51,770 bases of DNA from Gammaproteobacteria bacterium (GCA_028821125.1 JAPPHD010000070.1:1-51770); one strand, 5' to 3'. Positions 33,130-42,429 are shown, counted from the first letter of the stretch. The notes: generated by a model from the sequence alone, not told the origin. Program-made: numbers and translations.

Positions 33130-34335
33130 ATGTCCTTAGCCATACCCGACCACGTACCCGAGGAACTGGTGTTCGGTCCCGAATACAGGAACGACCACCG
33201 CGCGGAGGCCGACCCGTTTGTGGGCATGCAGGCGGTGCGCGGGTTGCCGGACTTTTTCTATTGTACCGAGGGGCGCATCGGCGCAAGCCCCAACGGCAGT
33301 TGGGTGGCGGCGTCGTCCGAACTCATCACCGAGATCCTCCGCGATGCGCAACGCTTTTCGTCCTACGGGATCACCGGGTTCTCGCAACTGCTCGGGGAGA
33401 ACTGGCCGCTGGTGCCGCTGGAGATCGACCCGCCGCTGCAGACGGAGTTCCGCAAGGTCATGGCGCCGATCCTGGCCCCGGGGCGCGTGCGGCAGATGGA
33501 GGGCGAGATCCGCCAGCTTGCCCGGACGCTCATCGACAAGGTGGCGGCGGCGGGCGAATGCGAGTTCGTCCGCGATTTCGGGACACCGTTGCCGGTGCTG
33601 ATCTTCATGCGCCTGATGGGCATGCCGGTGGAGCGTCTCGACACCTTTCTGGAATGGGAGCACGACCTGCTGCACTCTCACGACATCGACAGGCGCGTAC
33701 AAGCCGCGGGGAGCATTCGCGATTTCCTGCTCGAACTCATCGCCGCCAGGCGGGCGCAACCCAGGGACGATCTGGCGGGCCTCGCCGTCGCCATGGAGGT
33801 GCAGGGGCGCCCCCTGACCGACGACGAAGTACTCGGCGTGTGCTACCTGTTCTTCGTGGGCGGCCTGGACACCGTGGCCGCGAGCCTCGGTTACATTTTC
33901 TTCTACCTCGCCACCCATCCCGAGGACCGTGCGCGCCTGGTGGCGGACCATGGCCAGATACCCGACGCCATCGAGGAACTGCTGCGCCGGCACTCGGTGG
34001 TCGCCACCCGCCGCCTGGTGACTAGGGACATGGAATTCCATGGCGTCCGACTCAGGAAGGGCGACTACGTCGAGTGCGATACCTGCCTCGCGAGCACCGA
34101 TCCCCGGGCCTTCGACAACCCGTTGCAGGTGGACATCGGCCGCCGGCCCAACCCGCACCTGGCCTTCGGCGGCGGGCCACACCGCTGTTTCGGCTCCAAT
34201 CTTGCCCGTGCCGAGATGCGCATCGCCCTGGAGGAATGGCTGGGGGAAATCCCGGATTTCTCCGTCAAGCCGGGCAGTCAACTGAGTTCGCACGACGGTG
34301 TGCGCGGCCTCGATGCCCTGATGCTGGGTTGGTGA
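33130..34335 (+). CDS. Cytochrome P450, copy 1
   Basis: The 401-residue soluble bacterial P450 has the oxygen-binding I-helix (FFVGGLDTVAAS), the K-helix ExxR (EELLRRHS) and the heme loop FGGGPHRCFGSNLARAE, with C353 as axial ligand. It would hydroxylate an aliphatic or terpenoid substrate using a ferredoxin. ATG at 33130 has GGAG five bases upstream; the longer frame from 33055 is unsupported. Several plus-strand genes follow closely, ending with a second P450 and a ferredoxin, so this opens a probable oxidation operon. Confidence 0.92.
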   Translation: MSLAIPDHVPEELVFGPEYRNDHRAEADPFVGMQAVRGLPDFFYCTEGRIGASPNGSWVAASSELITEILRDAQRFSSYGITGFSQLLGENWPLVPLEIDPPLQTEFRKVMAPILAPGRVRQMEGEIRQLARTLIDKVAAAGECEFVRDFGTPLPVLIFMRLMGMPVERLDTFLEWEHDLLHSHDIDRRVQAAGSIRDFLLELIAARRAQPRDDLAGLAVAMEVQGRPLTDDEVLGVCYLFFVGGLDTVAASLGYIFFYLATHPEDRARLVADHGQIPDAIEELLRRHSVVATRRLVTRDMEFHGVRLRKGDYVECDTCLASTDPRAFDNPLQVDIGRRPNPHLAFGGGPHRCFGSNLARAEMRIALEEWLGEIPDFSVKPGSQLSSHDGVRGLDALMLGW

Positions 34336-34423
34336 CCGGGAGGCAACCTGCGCGGGAAACCGGCGCCGGGTTGAGCCATGGGAAACCGCCCCGCTCGCCG
34401 ACCGGCGAACACGGGAATCTTGA

Positions 34424-35365
34424 ATGGCGAAACCGATTTTGAGAAAGAGCTTGAATTCCAGAAAACGACTTCCCGGGACCCCGGAACCGATGATGTTCCT
34501 GCCGGGCAAGGACGGGCTGAGCATTGCCGCGGACTGCTGGGGCAAAAGCGATGATCCGCTGGTGGTGCTGCTCCATGGCGGCGGGCAGACACGGCATGCG
34601 TGGAAGGGAACCGGTGAAGCCCTGGCGAAAACCGGTGTGCGCACATGCAGCCTGGATGCCCGCGGGCACGGCGACTCCGGCTGGTCGCCGGCCGGCGAGT
34701 ACGAGCAGGATGCGATGGTGGGGGATCTCGTCTCGGTGGTCGAACACCTGGGAGACCCGCGGCCGGTGCTGGTCGGTGCATCGATGGGCGGCGGTGTGGC
34801 GCTCTGTGCGGTTGGCGAGCGGCACATCGACGCCCATGCGGTCGTTCTCGTGGACATGGCGCCGCGCATAGAGAACGCCGGTGCGCAGCGCATCCTCGAC
34901 TTCATGCGGCAGAAGCCGGACGGCTTCGAATCGCTGGAGGAGGTAGCGGAGGCGATTGCCTCCTATCAGCCCCACCGCCGGCGTCCCCGGGTGCTGGACG
35001 GCCTGAAGAAGAACATCCGCCTCGACGGGAACAATCGCATGCGCTGGCACTGGGACCCGGCCTGGTTGGGCGACAAGCGGCGTATCGGCGAGATCGATGC
35101 GCGGTGGGAGCGGCTGCAGAAAGCCGCGGAAAAGCTGGCTGAATCCCGGGTACCGACGCTCTTGGTGCGCGGCGGGCTGTCGGATGTGCTGAGCGAGGCG
35201 GGCGCCCGGGAGTTTCTCGAAACCTGCCCGCACGCGGAGTATGTCAACGTGGCCGATGCCGCACATATGGTCGCCGGAGACCGCAACGACCGGTTCACCC
35301 ACGCCGTGGCCGAGTTTCTGCAGAAACTGCCGCGGCAGGTTTCAGGGTCTGCCAACAGGCCTTGA
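34424..35365 (+). CDS. Alpha/beta hydrolase
   Basis: The 313-residue protein shows VVLLHGGGQTRHAW (oxyanion region), LDARGHGDSGWSP, the nucleophile elbow GASMGG (S120), an acidic position within VRGGLSD, and the catalytic His in ADAAHMVAGDRND (H281). It may hydrolyse an ester, lactone, epoxide or C-C bond. ATG at 34424 is used; ATG near residue 23 (MMFLPG) is an alternative since the first 20 residues are basic and non-conserved. It lies between a P450 gene and a nitronate-monooxygenase-like gene in the same direction. Confidence 0.86.
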   Translation: MAKPILRKSLNSRKRLPGTPEPMMFLPGKDGLSIAADCWGKSDDPLVVLLHGGGQTRHAWKGTGEALAKTGVRTCSLDARGHGDSGWSPAGEYEQDAMVGDLVSVVEHLGDPRPVLVGASMGGGVALCAVGERHIDAHAVVLVDMAPRIENAGAQRILDFMRQKPDGFESLEEVAEAIASYQPHRRRPRVLDGLKKNIRLDGNNRMRWHWDPAWLGDKRRIGEIDARWERLQKAAEKLAESRVPTLLVRGGLSDVLSEAGAREFLETCPHAEYVNVADAAHMVAGDRNDRFTHAVAEFLQKLPRQVSGSANRP

Positions 35366-35409
35366 TCCAACGGTGTGACGAAGCGGTTGGCCCCGAACGC
35401 AAAAACCGA

Positions 35410-36393
35410 ATGAACGCGTTTGCCGACCTGCGCCTGCCCCTGTTGCAGGCCCCCATGTTTCTCGTGTCCTCCGCAAGGCTGGCAGGCGCCTGTGCCAGCG
35501 CCGGCATTGTGGGCGCCTTTCAGTTGGCCAACCCGGCGAACGAGGCCGAACTCGAGCAGTGGCTCGATGAACTCGCGCAGACGGAGGCCGCGCGACGCGC
35601 CAAAGGTAAACGGTTCGGGCCTATCTGCGTCAATGTCAACGCCAGGTCCATCCACCGACCGGGGTATCGGGAGCGTTTCGCGTGCGTGGAGCGTGCCGGG
35701 GTGCCGTTGATCCTCAGCAGCATCGGCGATCCGGCGGAGGTCGTGGCGCGCGCCCACGCCTGGGGCGGCCGGGTCATTCACGATGTCACCACCCTGCGCT
35801 TCGCCGACAAGGCCATCGAGGCGGGCGTGGACGGCCTGATGCTCACCTGCGCCGGCGCCGGGGGCCACAACGGCAGCCTTGCGCCGTTTGCGTTCCTGCC
35901 CCAGGTGCGGGACCGCTTCGATGGCCTCGTGGTGCTGGCGGGAGGCATCGCCGAGCCCAATGGCATTCGCGGCGCCTTGGCGCTGGGCGCGGACCTGGTG
36001 TGCATGGGCACGCGCTTCGTCGCCACACGGGAATCGGCGGCCCCGGAAGCCTATCGGCGCATGCTGGTGACCGCCGGCACCCAGGACGTGCTGGAAACCG
36101 ACGCCATTGCCGGGCTCACCGCCAACTGGCTGAAGCCCTCGATCGTCGCCCAGGGCCTCGATCCCGAGAACCTGCCGGCGCCGTACGGGTTGCATCGCCC
36201 GAACCTGCCGGCGGGCGTGAAGGCGTGGCGCAACGTGTGGAGCGGTGGCCACAGCACCGGCCTGATCCACGACGTGCCGACGGTGGCGGAACTGGCGGTG
36301 CGTTTCGAGCAGGCGCTGGCGGGCGATCTTGTACCCGGCTGGCAAGGCCGCGTGGCCGGGCGGCTCGGGTTGCCTGCTCCGGCTCCTTCCTGA
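35410..36393 (+). CDS. Nitronate monooxygenase-like FMN enzyme
   Basis: The 327-residue TIM-barrel flavoprotein has LPLLQAPMF at the start, GVDGLMLTCAGAGGHNGSLA (FMN and catalytic His region) and GLVVLAGGIAEPNGIRGALALGADLVCMGTRF, typical of the NMO/2-nitropropane dioxygenase family. Members oxidise nitronates or act as enoyl reductase-like enzymes. ATG at 35410 aligns with family N-termini; a TTG at 35362 overlapping the hydrolase stop would add 16 residues. It is followed closely by a CoA ligase gene. Confidence 0.85.
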   Translation: MNAFADLRLPLLQAPMFLVSSARLAGACASAGIVGAFQLANPANEAELEQWLDELAQTEAARRAKGKRFGPICVNVNARSIHRPGYRERFACVERAGVPLILSSIGDPAEVVARAHAWGGRVIHDVTTLRFADKAIEAGVDGLMLTCAGAGGHNGSLAPFAFLPQVRDRFDGLVVLAGGIAEPNGIRGALALGADLVCMGTRFVATRESAAPEAYRRMLVTAGTQDVLETDAIAGLTANWLKPSIVAQGLDPENLPAPYGLHRPNLPAGVKAWRNVWSGGHSTGLIHDVPTVAELAVRFEQALAGDLVPGWQGRVAGRLGLPAPAPS

Positions 36394-36398
36394 CTGTC

Positions 36399-38003
36399 AT
36401 GCTCTACGATGCCGATGGCACGCGCGGCCGGTTGACGCGCGAGTGGTACGAGCGGGGCTTCTACTCGGAGGAGACGCTGCCCCACGCCCTTGCCGCGGGC
36501 TGCGCGAGATACGTGGGGCGGAAGCTGGTTTTCCATTCGCAGGGGCGCACGCAAAGCCATGCGGTGGAATCCCTCTACGAGCAGGGCCGGTCGATGGCGG
36601 GGGCGCTGCACCGGCTGGGGATAAGTCCCGGCGACGTGGTCGGCATCCAGGTGCCGAACCGGGTCGAAGGGTACGTTTCGTTCCTTGGGGCGATACTTGC
36701 CGGTGCCGTCGTTCTGCCCATCGTGCATATCTACGGTGCCCGGGAGGTGAGTTTCCTGCTGCGCGAAAGCGGCGCCAGGGCGCTGCTCGTGCCGGACCGG
36801 TGGCGACGCATCGACTATCTCGAACGGCTGCGGGGCTTGAGCGATGTGCCGCAACTCGACCATCGCATCGTCATCGGCGAGGAAGTCCCCGCGGGCTGCA
36901 TCCCCTGGAGCGAACTGCAGGCCGCGGGCGAGTTCACCCCGCCGCGGTTGCGGGCCGACGATGTCGCGCTGATCCTGTTCACGTCCGGGACCACGTCGCA
37001 CCCCAAGGGTGTGCTCCACTCCCACAATTCCCTGCTGGCGGAACTGCGGGTCGCGTTCAGGCCCGAGGGCACGCGTTCCGTGGTCCTCTCGCCCTGGCCG
37101 GCCGGCCATATCGCCGGCGTGCTGTCGGTTCTGCGGCTGTTCTTCAGCGGCGAAGAGTCGGTGCTGATGGATGCCTGGGACGCCGATGCCGCGGCGGCGC
37201 TGGTGGAGCGATTCCGGGTCACGCGTTCCTCGGGGACGCCGTATCACATCAATTCCCTGCTCGATGCGGCCGAGGCCGGCGGCCGGAACCTTTCCAGCCT
37301 GTCCGATTACCTGGTCGGGGCGGCCGCGGTACCGCCCGAGGTGGTGGAGCGCTGCGAGCGCGCGGGGATCGTGACCTACCGCTCCTATGGTTCCACCGAG
37401 CACCCCACCGTCACCTCGGGTACACCGGAACACGGCATGCAGCGGCGCGCGCGCACCGACGGCGCCCTCAACCCCGGTTGCCGCATCCGTATCGTTGACG
37501 ACGAAGGCGCCGACGTACCTCCCGGCGAGGCAGGCGAGATCGTCTCGCAGGGGCCGGAACAGTTCCTTGGCTACCACCGTGCGGAACTGAATAACGATGC
37601 CTTCCTGCCCGGCGGCTGGTTCAAAACCGGCGATATCGGGCGCCTGGACGCCAAGGGTTTTCTCACCGTCACCGACCGGAAAAAAGACATCATCATCCGC
37701 GGGGGCGAGAACATCTCCTCGAAAGAAGTGGAGGACTACCTGGCCAGGCACCCGGCGGTCGCCGAGGCAGCGGTGGTGGCGGCGCCCGACGAACGCCTCG
37801 GCGAGCGGGTATGTGCGTACGTATTGCTTCGACCCGGACAGACGCTCACGATCGACGATGTGCGGACGCACTTTGCCGGCCTACAGGTTGCCAGGCAGAA
37901 GACGCCCGAACGGCTGGAGATCGTGCCGGCCTTGCCGCGCACACCGTCCGGCAAGGTCAAGAAGTACGAGCTGCGGGAACGCCTGCGCGCGCCCGGTGGG
38001 TAG
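36399..38003 (+). CDS. AMP-forming acyl-CoA ligase
   Basis: The 534-residue enzyme contains LILFTSGTTSHPKGVLHSH, YRSYGSTEHP, GWFKTGDIGRLDAKGFLTVT and DRKKDIIIRGGENISSKEVE. The C-terminal LPRTPSGKVKKYELR carries the catalytic lysine. It activates a carboxylate, probably one produced by the oxidation steps nearby. ATG at 36399 lies five bases after the stop of the preceding gene; the open frame extends much further upstream but that part is a shadow of the monooxygenase gene. The ribosome site is weak, suggesting coupling. Confidence 0.9.
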   Translation: MLYDADGTRGRLTREWYERGFYSEETLPHALAAGCARYVGRKLVFHSQGRTQSHAVESLYEQGRSMAGALHRLGISPGDVVGIQVPNRVEGYVSFLGAILAGAVVLPIVHIYGAREVSFLLRESGARALLVPDRWRRIDYLERLRGLSDVPQLDHRIVIGEEVPAGCIPWSELQAAGEFTPPRLRADDVALILFTSGTTSHPKGVLHSHNSLLAELRVAFRPEGTRSVVLSPWPAGHIAGVLSVLRLFFSGEESVLMDAWDADAAAALVERFRVTRSSGTPYHINSLLDAAEAGGRNLSSLSDYLVGAAAVPPEVVERCERAGIVTYRSYGSTEHPTVTSGTPEHGMQRRARTDGALNPGCRIRIVDDEGADVPPGEAGEIVSQGPEQFLGYHRAELNNDAFLPGGWFKTGDIGRLDAKGFLTVTDRKKDIIIRGGENISSKEVEDYLARHPAVAEAAVVAAPDERLGERVCAYVLLRPGQTLTIDDVRTHFAGLQVARQKTPERLEIVPALPRTPSGKVKKYELRERLRAPGG

Positions 38004-38140
38004 CCCCGATGGGGGGATACCCGCGAAAACTCGATCGAACTCCGGATTTCCCGCCGTGCGGCGGTTGTGGCAGGTGCGGCGTGGCGTTTGTGGAGTCGTC
38101 CGACTATTATCTAAACAGGTTAACGCTTTAGGGGGCTGAA

Positions 38141-39439
38141 ATGGGCCGAAGCCGACGCTTGAACAAAGCGGTGTCAGCGGCGCGGGAGTACGACCCTTAC
38201 ACTTCGGAGTGGCTGAAGCACGAGTTTGAAACCTACGCGCTGCTGCGCGAGGAACTGCCCATCGCCAGGGTGGAATCGCGCGGCCGCCCTGAGCGCGGCG
38301 ACACCGGAGGGTCGTGGCTGCTCACCCGATACGATGACGCCTGCTCGATACTCAGCCACACGGAAACCTATTCCAGCCAGGCCAGCAGCTATCCGGAGCG
38401 GCCATGGATACCGCAGGCCATCGACCCGCCTGCGCATACAGCCTATCGGCGCATCCTGAACAAGTGGTTCACGCCGGATGCGATGACGGCCATGGAGCCA
38501 CACCTGGAGCAATATGCCGGCGAGCTTCTGGACAGGATGCTGGAGAAAGACGAGTTCGATTTCGTCGCGGACTTTGCCGATCCGTTTCCCACCGTCATCT
38601 TCTGCGAGCTGTTCGGATTCCCCCTGGAAGACTACGCGCAGCTCATGGACTGGAAGAACACCCTTATGCATTCCTCCGACGGGCACTCCAGGGGGCGCGC
38701 ACTGGCGCTGGCCAAGGCAGAGGAACTGGGCATCGAACGGGACGCCGACGGCGGAATTCCGCAGGACGGGCTGATGCAGGTATTCGGCAGCACCGGCGCC
38801 TCGATCTACGCGTATTTCGGTGAGCTTCTCGAAAAGCGGCGCAAGGAGCCCCAGCACGACATGATCAGCCAGCTCGTCGTCTCGCAGTACGAAGGCGAAC
38901 GCCCGCTCACCCAGGAAGAACTGTTGGACACGCTGTTTCTCATGTTCATGGCGGGCCTCGACACGGTAGCCTCGGCCCTGGGCCTGATCGTCAAGGGTTT
39001 CGCCGAGCAGCCGGAGAAGCGCAGGGAGTTCATCGAACTCATGGACGATCCGCGGCGGTTGATGCTGGCCGTCGAAGAGCTGGTCCGCTATCACTCCATC
39101 GTGCTGCTGCCCCGCCGCGTAACGCGCGCCGTCGAGTTCGAAGGGGTGCGTTTTCACACCGAAGACCAGGTGAACTGCCCGACGATGGCGGCCAACCGGG
39201 ACCCGGAGCAGTTCGAGAATCCTGACGAACTGATCTTCGACCGGGTGCCGAACCGGCACATGGGTTTCGGGCACGGCCCGCACCGCTGCCTGGGTCTGCA
39301 CCTGGCGCGGCGAGAGCTGCGCATTGCCCTGGTGCTGCTGCACCGGCGGCTGCCGGACTACGAGGTGCATCCCGACAGGAAACCCGAGCTGTTCGGTGGC
39401 ATGAAGGGGGCAAGCTCCCTTTGGCTGCGCAAGGCCTGA
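38141..39439 (+). CDS. Cytochrome P450, copy 2
   Basis: The 432-residue P450 has FMAGLDTVASALG (I-helix), EELVRYHS (ExxR), and FGHGPHRCLGLHLARRE with heme ligand C383. Its N-terminus (YDPYTSEWLKHEFETYALLREE) is of the CYP class that uses small ferredoxins, and a ferredoxin gene follows five bases later. Upstream (38104-38140) are TATTAT, a TCTAAACAGGTTAACGC box and the ribosome site AGGGGGC, so it may have its own promoter. Similarity to P450 copy 1 is limited to the conserved motifs. Confidence 0.92.
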   Translation: MGRSRRLNKAVSAAREYDPYTSEWLKHEFETYALLREELPIARVESRGRPERGDTGGSWLLTRYDDACSILSHTETYSSQASSYPERPWIPQAIDPPAHTAYRRILNKWFTPDAMTAMEPHLEQYAGELLDRMLEKDEFDFVADFADPFPTVIFCELFGFPLEDYAQLMDWKNTLMHSSDGHSRGRALALAKAEELGIERDADGGIPQDGLMQVFGSTGASIYAYFGELLEKRRKEPQHDMISQLVVSQYEGERPLTQEELLDTLFLMFMAGLDTVASALGLIVKGFAEQPEKRREFIELMDDPRRLMLAVEELVRYHSIVLLPRRVTRAVEFEGVRFHTEDQVNCPTMAANRDPEQFENPDELIFDRVPNRHMGFGHGPHRCLGLHLARRELRIALVLLHRRLPDYEVHPDRKPELFGGMKGASSLWLRKA

Positions 39440-39443
39440 CCGC

Positions 39444-39641
39444 GTGCATGTCAAGATCATCGCCGAGCGCTGCCAGGGCCACGGCATGTGCAACATGGTG
39501 TGCCCGTCGGTGTTCAAGTACGACGATGACGGTTTTGGTTATGTGGTGCCGGGGCTGGAACAGGTTCCCGCGAACCTTGCCGATGACGTGCGGTTGGCGG
39601 AGATCCAGTGTCCGGAGCGCGCGATCGTCATCGCGCAGTGA
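39444..39641 (+). CDS. Small P450-type ferredoxin with an extra cysteine
   Basis: The 65-residue protein has CQGHGMCNMVCPSVF and CPERAI, the CxxHxxC...CP pattern of [3Fe-4S]/[4Fe-4S] P450 ferredoxins. Cluster cysteines would be C10, C16 and C56; an additional C20 precedes Pro where most relatives have Ala. It passes electrons to the P450. GTG at 39444 is the only sensible start and lies five bases after the P450 stop; no ribosome site is obvious, in line with coupling. No ferredoxin reductase gene is present in the window. Confidence 0.9.
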   Translation: MHVKIIAERCQGHGMCNMVCPSVFKYDDDGFGYVVPGLEQVPANLADDVRLAEIQCPERAIVIAQ

Positions 39642-39739
39642 CCGTGCTCCGATGTTGACTGCGGACCACGCCTTGCTTTGGCCGGCACGGCGAACGCTGA
39701 AATCATGGAAACTTGCGGGACAGCACACCGGGAGGGATT

Positions 39740-40780
39740 GTGCCCAACGTCGATGAACTGACCGGCTGGGTGGTGGAACCCGCCGACGACGACTTTCACG
39801 ATGAGGGTGACGGCGCCGACCATCCCTGGTGGATGGAGACGTTCTGGACGTCCTTCAGTGTTCCCGAGCGCAGGCTGGGCGGCTGGCTGTACAACCAGGT
39901 GCTGCTGAACCAGGGCGAGCACGGCCTGTGCAACGGCGGCGCCTGGGTATGGGACGACAGTGCGGCGCCCGCGCTTTACGAACGGAACCAGAGCGGCCTG
40001 CCGCTGCCGGGCGGCCCCCGGAGCTTGCGCGACATCGCGCTGCCGAACGGCAATCGCATAAAGATGCTCGAGCCGTTGACCCGATACCACATGACCTATT
40101 CGGACCCGGGGCGTTTCGAAGCGGACCTCGAGTTCGCCGCCATCATGGAACCCAATCCGCACCCGGCAGGGTGCGCGCCGTTCTGGCGTGGCCGCCATTG
40201 GGACCAGGCCATGCATGTCACCGGCGAGATCGTGCTGCACGGCGAGGCGATTCCCATCGACTGCTACTCGGTGCGCGACCGGAGCTGGAGCCCCCGCAAG
40301 CCGAGAATCTCGCGGCAGGCCAACGACTCCAGTCGCGGCAAGGAACCGCAGCGCAAGCCCACCGAGCCCGGCGGTGAACACTCGGACATTACCAGGCCGC
40401 TACGCAAGCCGTTCAACATCGGCTACATCTTCGGCACCGCCTCCCCGCGGGATGCGTTTCTGGTGTATACCATGGTGATCGAGGGCGAGGAGGACCGGGG
40501 CGACTTCACGAACACCGGCTACCTCATTCGCGATGGCAAGTGGGCGCATCTGGTGGAAGGCAAGCGCGAGTGCCTGGTGGACCCCGACAACGGCTGGATC
40601 TGGCGCATCGAGTACGAGGGCAAGGATACGCTCGGCCGCCGGCTGCATGCGATCGGTGAGCAGGTGAGCAATCACGGCACGGCAACGGGGCTGTTTCACT
40701 GGCGCTGGGATGGGGCGGAAGGCTGGGGCGAAAACCAGGGCGGCATCGCGCCGTCCTATGCGCGGGTGCCCAGAGGCTGA
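39740..40780 (+). CDS. Uncharacterised protein, AttH/CrtC-like beta fold suspected
   Basis: The 346-residue product is rich in Trp and Asp/Glu in its first part (FHDEGDGADHPWWMETFWTS). It has repeated beta-strand segments (YHMTYSDPGRFEADLEFAAI; IPIDCYSVRDRSWSPRKPRI; TGLFHWRWDGAEGWGENQG). The pattern SVRDRSW followed by C-terminal GEHxxYxW-like Trp clusters resembles the lipocalin-like carotenoid 1,2-hydratase/AttH and DUF7064-type proteins often found beside P450 and CoA genes. Function is unknown; binding or hydration of a hydrophobic substrate is inferred. I chose GTG at 39740 because GGAGGG is just upstream; TTG at 39713 is an alternative. Confidence 0.65.
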   Translation: MPNVDELTGWVVEPADDDFHDEGDGADHPWWMETFWTSFSVPERRLGGWLYNQVLLNQGEHGLCNGGAWVWDDSAAPALYERNQSGLPLPGGPRSLRDIALPNGNRIKMLEPLTRYHMTYSDPGRFEADLEFAAIMEPNPHPAGCAPFWRGRHWDQAMHVTGEIVLHGEAIPIDCYSVRDRSWSPRKPRISRQANDSSRGKEPQRKPTEPGGEHSDITRPLRKPFNIGYIFGTASPRDAFLVYTMVIEGEEDRGDFTNTGYLIRDGKWAHLVEGKRECLVDPDNGWIWRIEYEGKDTLGRRLHAIGEQVSNHGTATGLFHWRWDGAEGWGENQGGIAPSYARVPRG

Positions 40781-40908
40781 CGGGACGACGCTACAGGCCG
40801 GTGAGGTTGCGGCATACGGTTGCGAACCTGGCTGACTTGACCAGTGTCGTCCGCGATCTGCAGGCTTAGGCGGGCTACCGCTTCAACGGAAAACTTGGAA
40901 CTGGACCA

Positions 40909-42429
40909 ATGAACTGGAATTACGAACTGTTTATCGACGGGAAATGGACCGGCGGTACGGCAAACCGCACGATCACCGTGATCGACCCCGCCACGGAAGA
41001 GGCCATCGGGCAGGTGCCGGACACGTCGGTGGAAGATGCGCGCGCGGCCATTGCGGCGGCGCGCAGGGCCTTCGACGAGGGCCCCTGGCCGTACATGAAG
41101 CCGAAGGAGCGCGGCGCCGTGCTGCGGCGCATGGCCGATGCGCTGAAAGCCCGCCACGACACCCTGCGCGAGATCATCGTCGCCGAGGCGGGCGCCGTCG
41201 GGCCCATCGTCGATGCGATTCAGTGCGGCGGCTCCATCGACATCGGCTATTTCAATGCCGACCGCGCCCAGGACCTGGTGCATTGGGTGGAGACCTCCCC
41301 GCCGACCGGAGGGCCGGGAGGCATGGGCGGCAATGCCCTGGTGCGCGAGCCGGTGGGCGTGGTGGGGGCGATCACGCCCTTCAATTTCCCGTTCATGCTG
41401 AACATGGTGAAGGTATTCCCCGCCATGGCCGTGGGTTGCAGCGTGGTGCTGAAGCCGCATCCCTGGACGCCGCTCAATGCCTTCGAGATCGCCGGCGCCG
41501 CGCAGGAGGCGGAACTGCCGCCGGGCGTGCTCAACGTGATCACCGGTCATGCGGAAGTGGGCGACGAGATCTCCGGAAACCCCGATATCGACATGGTGAC
41601 CTTTACCGGGTCCACCGCCACCGGGCGGCGCATCATGTCCCGCTGCGGCGACCACATAAAGCGCGTGCAACTCGAACTTGGCGGCAAGAGCGCCCAGGTG
41701 GTGCTGGACGACGTCCCGGAAGACGTGGTGCGCCAGATCGGTTTCGGCGCCGTGCTGGTGCACTGCGGCCAGGGCTGTGTGCTGCAAACGCGGCTGTTGA
41801 TGCCCGAGCACCTGATGGATGCCTACCTCGAGGGCGTTCATGCGGCCAGGGACAACGTTGTCATCGGCGACACCCGCGACCCGGCGACGGTGCTCGGCCC
41901 GCTCATCAGCGAACAGCAGCGCGACAAGGTGGCGGGCTACGTGGAATCCGGGCTGGAACAGGGTGCGGACCTGATCACCGGCGGCAAGCGCCCCGGCCAC
42001 ATGGAGAAAGGCTTCTTTTTCGAACCCACGGTGTTCGTGGGGAACAACGACATGCGCATCGCCCGGGAAGAGATCTTCGGTCCCGTGCTCACGGTGATTC
42101 CCTATTCAGGCAAGGACGAAGATGCCGTGCGTATCGCCAACGACACCATCTACGGGCTCGGCGGCGGCGTCATGGCGGCCAATACGGCCAGGGCCTTCAA
42201 CGTGGCGCGCCGTGTACGGGCGGGCAGCATGACGGCCACCGGGGTAGGCCAGGTGGCCGCGGGCGACCCGGGCCCCGGCGGCGGCCAGGGTCCCGGTTGG
42301 GGACAACCCGTTCCGGGCATCGCCCAGGCCGGGGCGTTCGGAGGTTTCAAGCAGAGCGGCATCGGCCGCGAGTGGGGACGCCATGGGCTGGAGGACTTCA
42401 CCGAGGTGAAGTCCATCACCTGGACTTAG
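40909..42429 (+). CDS. NAD(P)+-dependent aldehyde dehydrogenase with Gly/Pro-rich insertion
   Basis: The 506-residue enzyme contains TPFNFPF (N159), LELGGKSAQ (E256), and the nucleophile region HCGQGCVLQTR (C290), plus EEIFGPVLTV and GFKQSGIGRE. It oxidises an aldehyde to an acid, a logical step after P450 hydroxylation and dehydrogenation. Between GSMTATG and AFGGFKQSG there is an unusually long insert (residues about 446-475) rich in Gly, Pro and Gln, in the loop before the C-terminal oligomerisation strand. ATG at 40909 fits the family start. Confidence 0.92.
   Translation: MNWNYELFIDGKWTGGTANRTITVIDPATEEAIGQVPDTSVEDARAAIAAARRAFDEGPWPYMKPKERGAVLRRMADALKARHDTLREIIVAEAGAVGPIVDAIQCGGSIDIGYFNADRAQDLVHWVETSPPTGGPGGMGGNALVREPVGVVGAITPFNFPFMLNMVKVFPAMAVGCSVVLKPHPWTPLNAFEIAGAAQEAELPPGVLNVITGHAEVGDEISGNPDIDMVTFTGSTATGRRIMSRCGDHIKRVQLELGGKSAQVVLDDVPEDVVRQIGFGAVLVHCGQGCVLQTRLLMPEHLMDAYLEGVHAARDNVVIGDTRDPATVLGPLISEQQRDKVAGYVESGLEQGADLITGGKRPGHMEKGFFFEPTVFVGNNDMRIAREEIFGPVLTVIPYSGKDEDAVRIANDTIYGLGGGVMAANTARAFNVARRVRAGSMTATGVGQVAAGDPGPGGGQGPGWGQPVPGIAQAGAFGGFKQSGIGREWGRHGLEDFTEVKSITWT

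Noticed and set aside
35682-36398. Long 5' extension of the CoA ligase frame
   Set aside because: The extension is a shadow of the monooxygenase gene in another frame; ligase similarity starts only at 36399.
36051-37871. 606-codon minus-strand frame
   Set aside because: It is antisense to the monooxygenase and CoA ligase genes; such long empty frames are expected in high-GC DNA.
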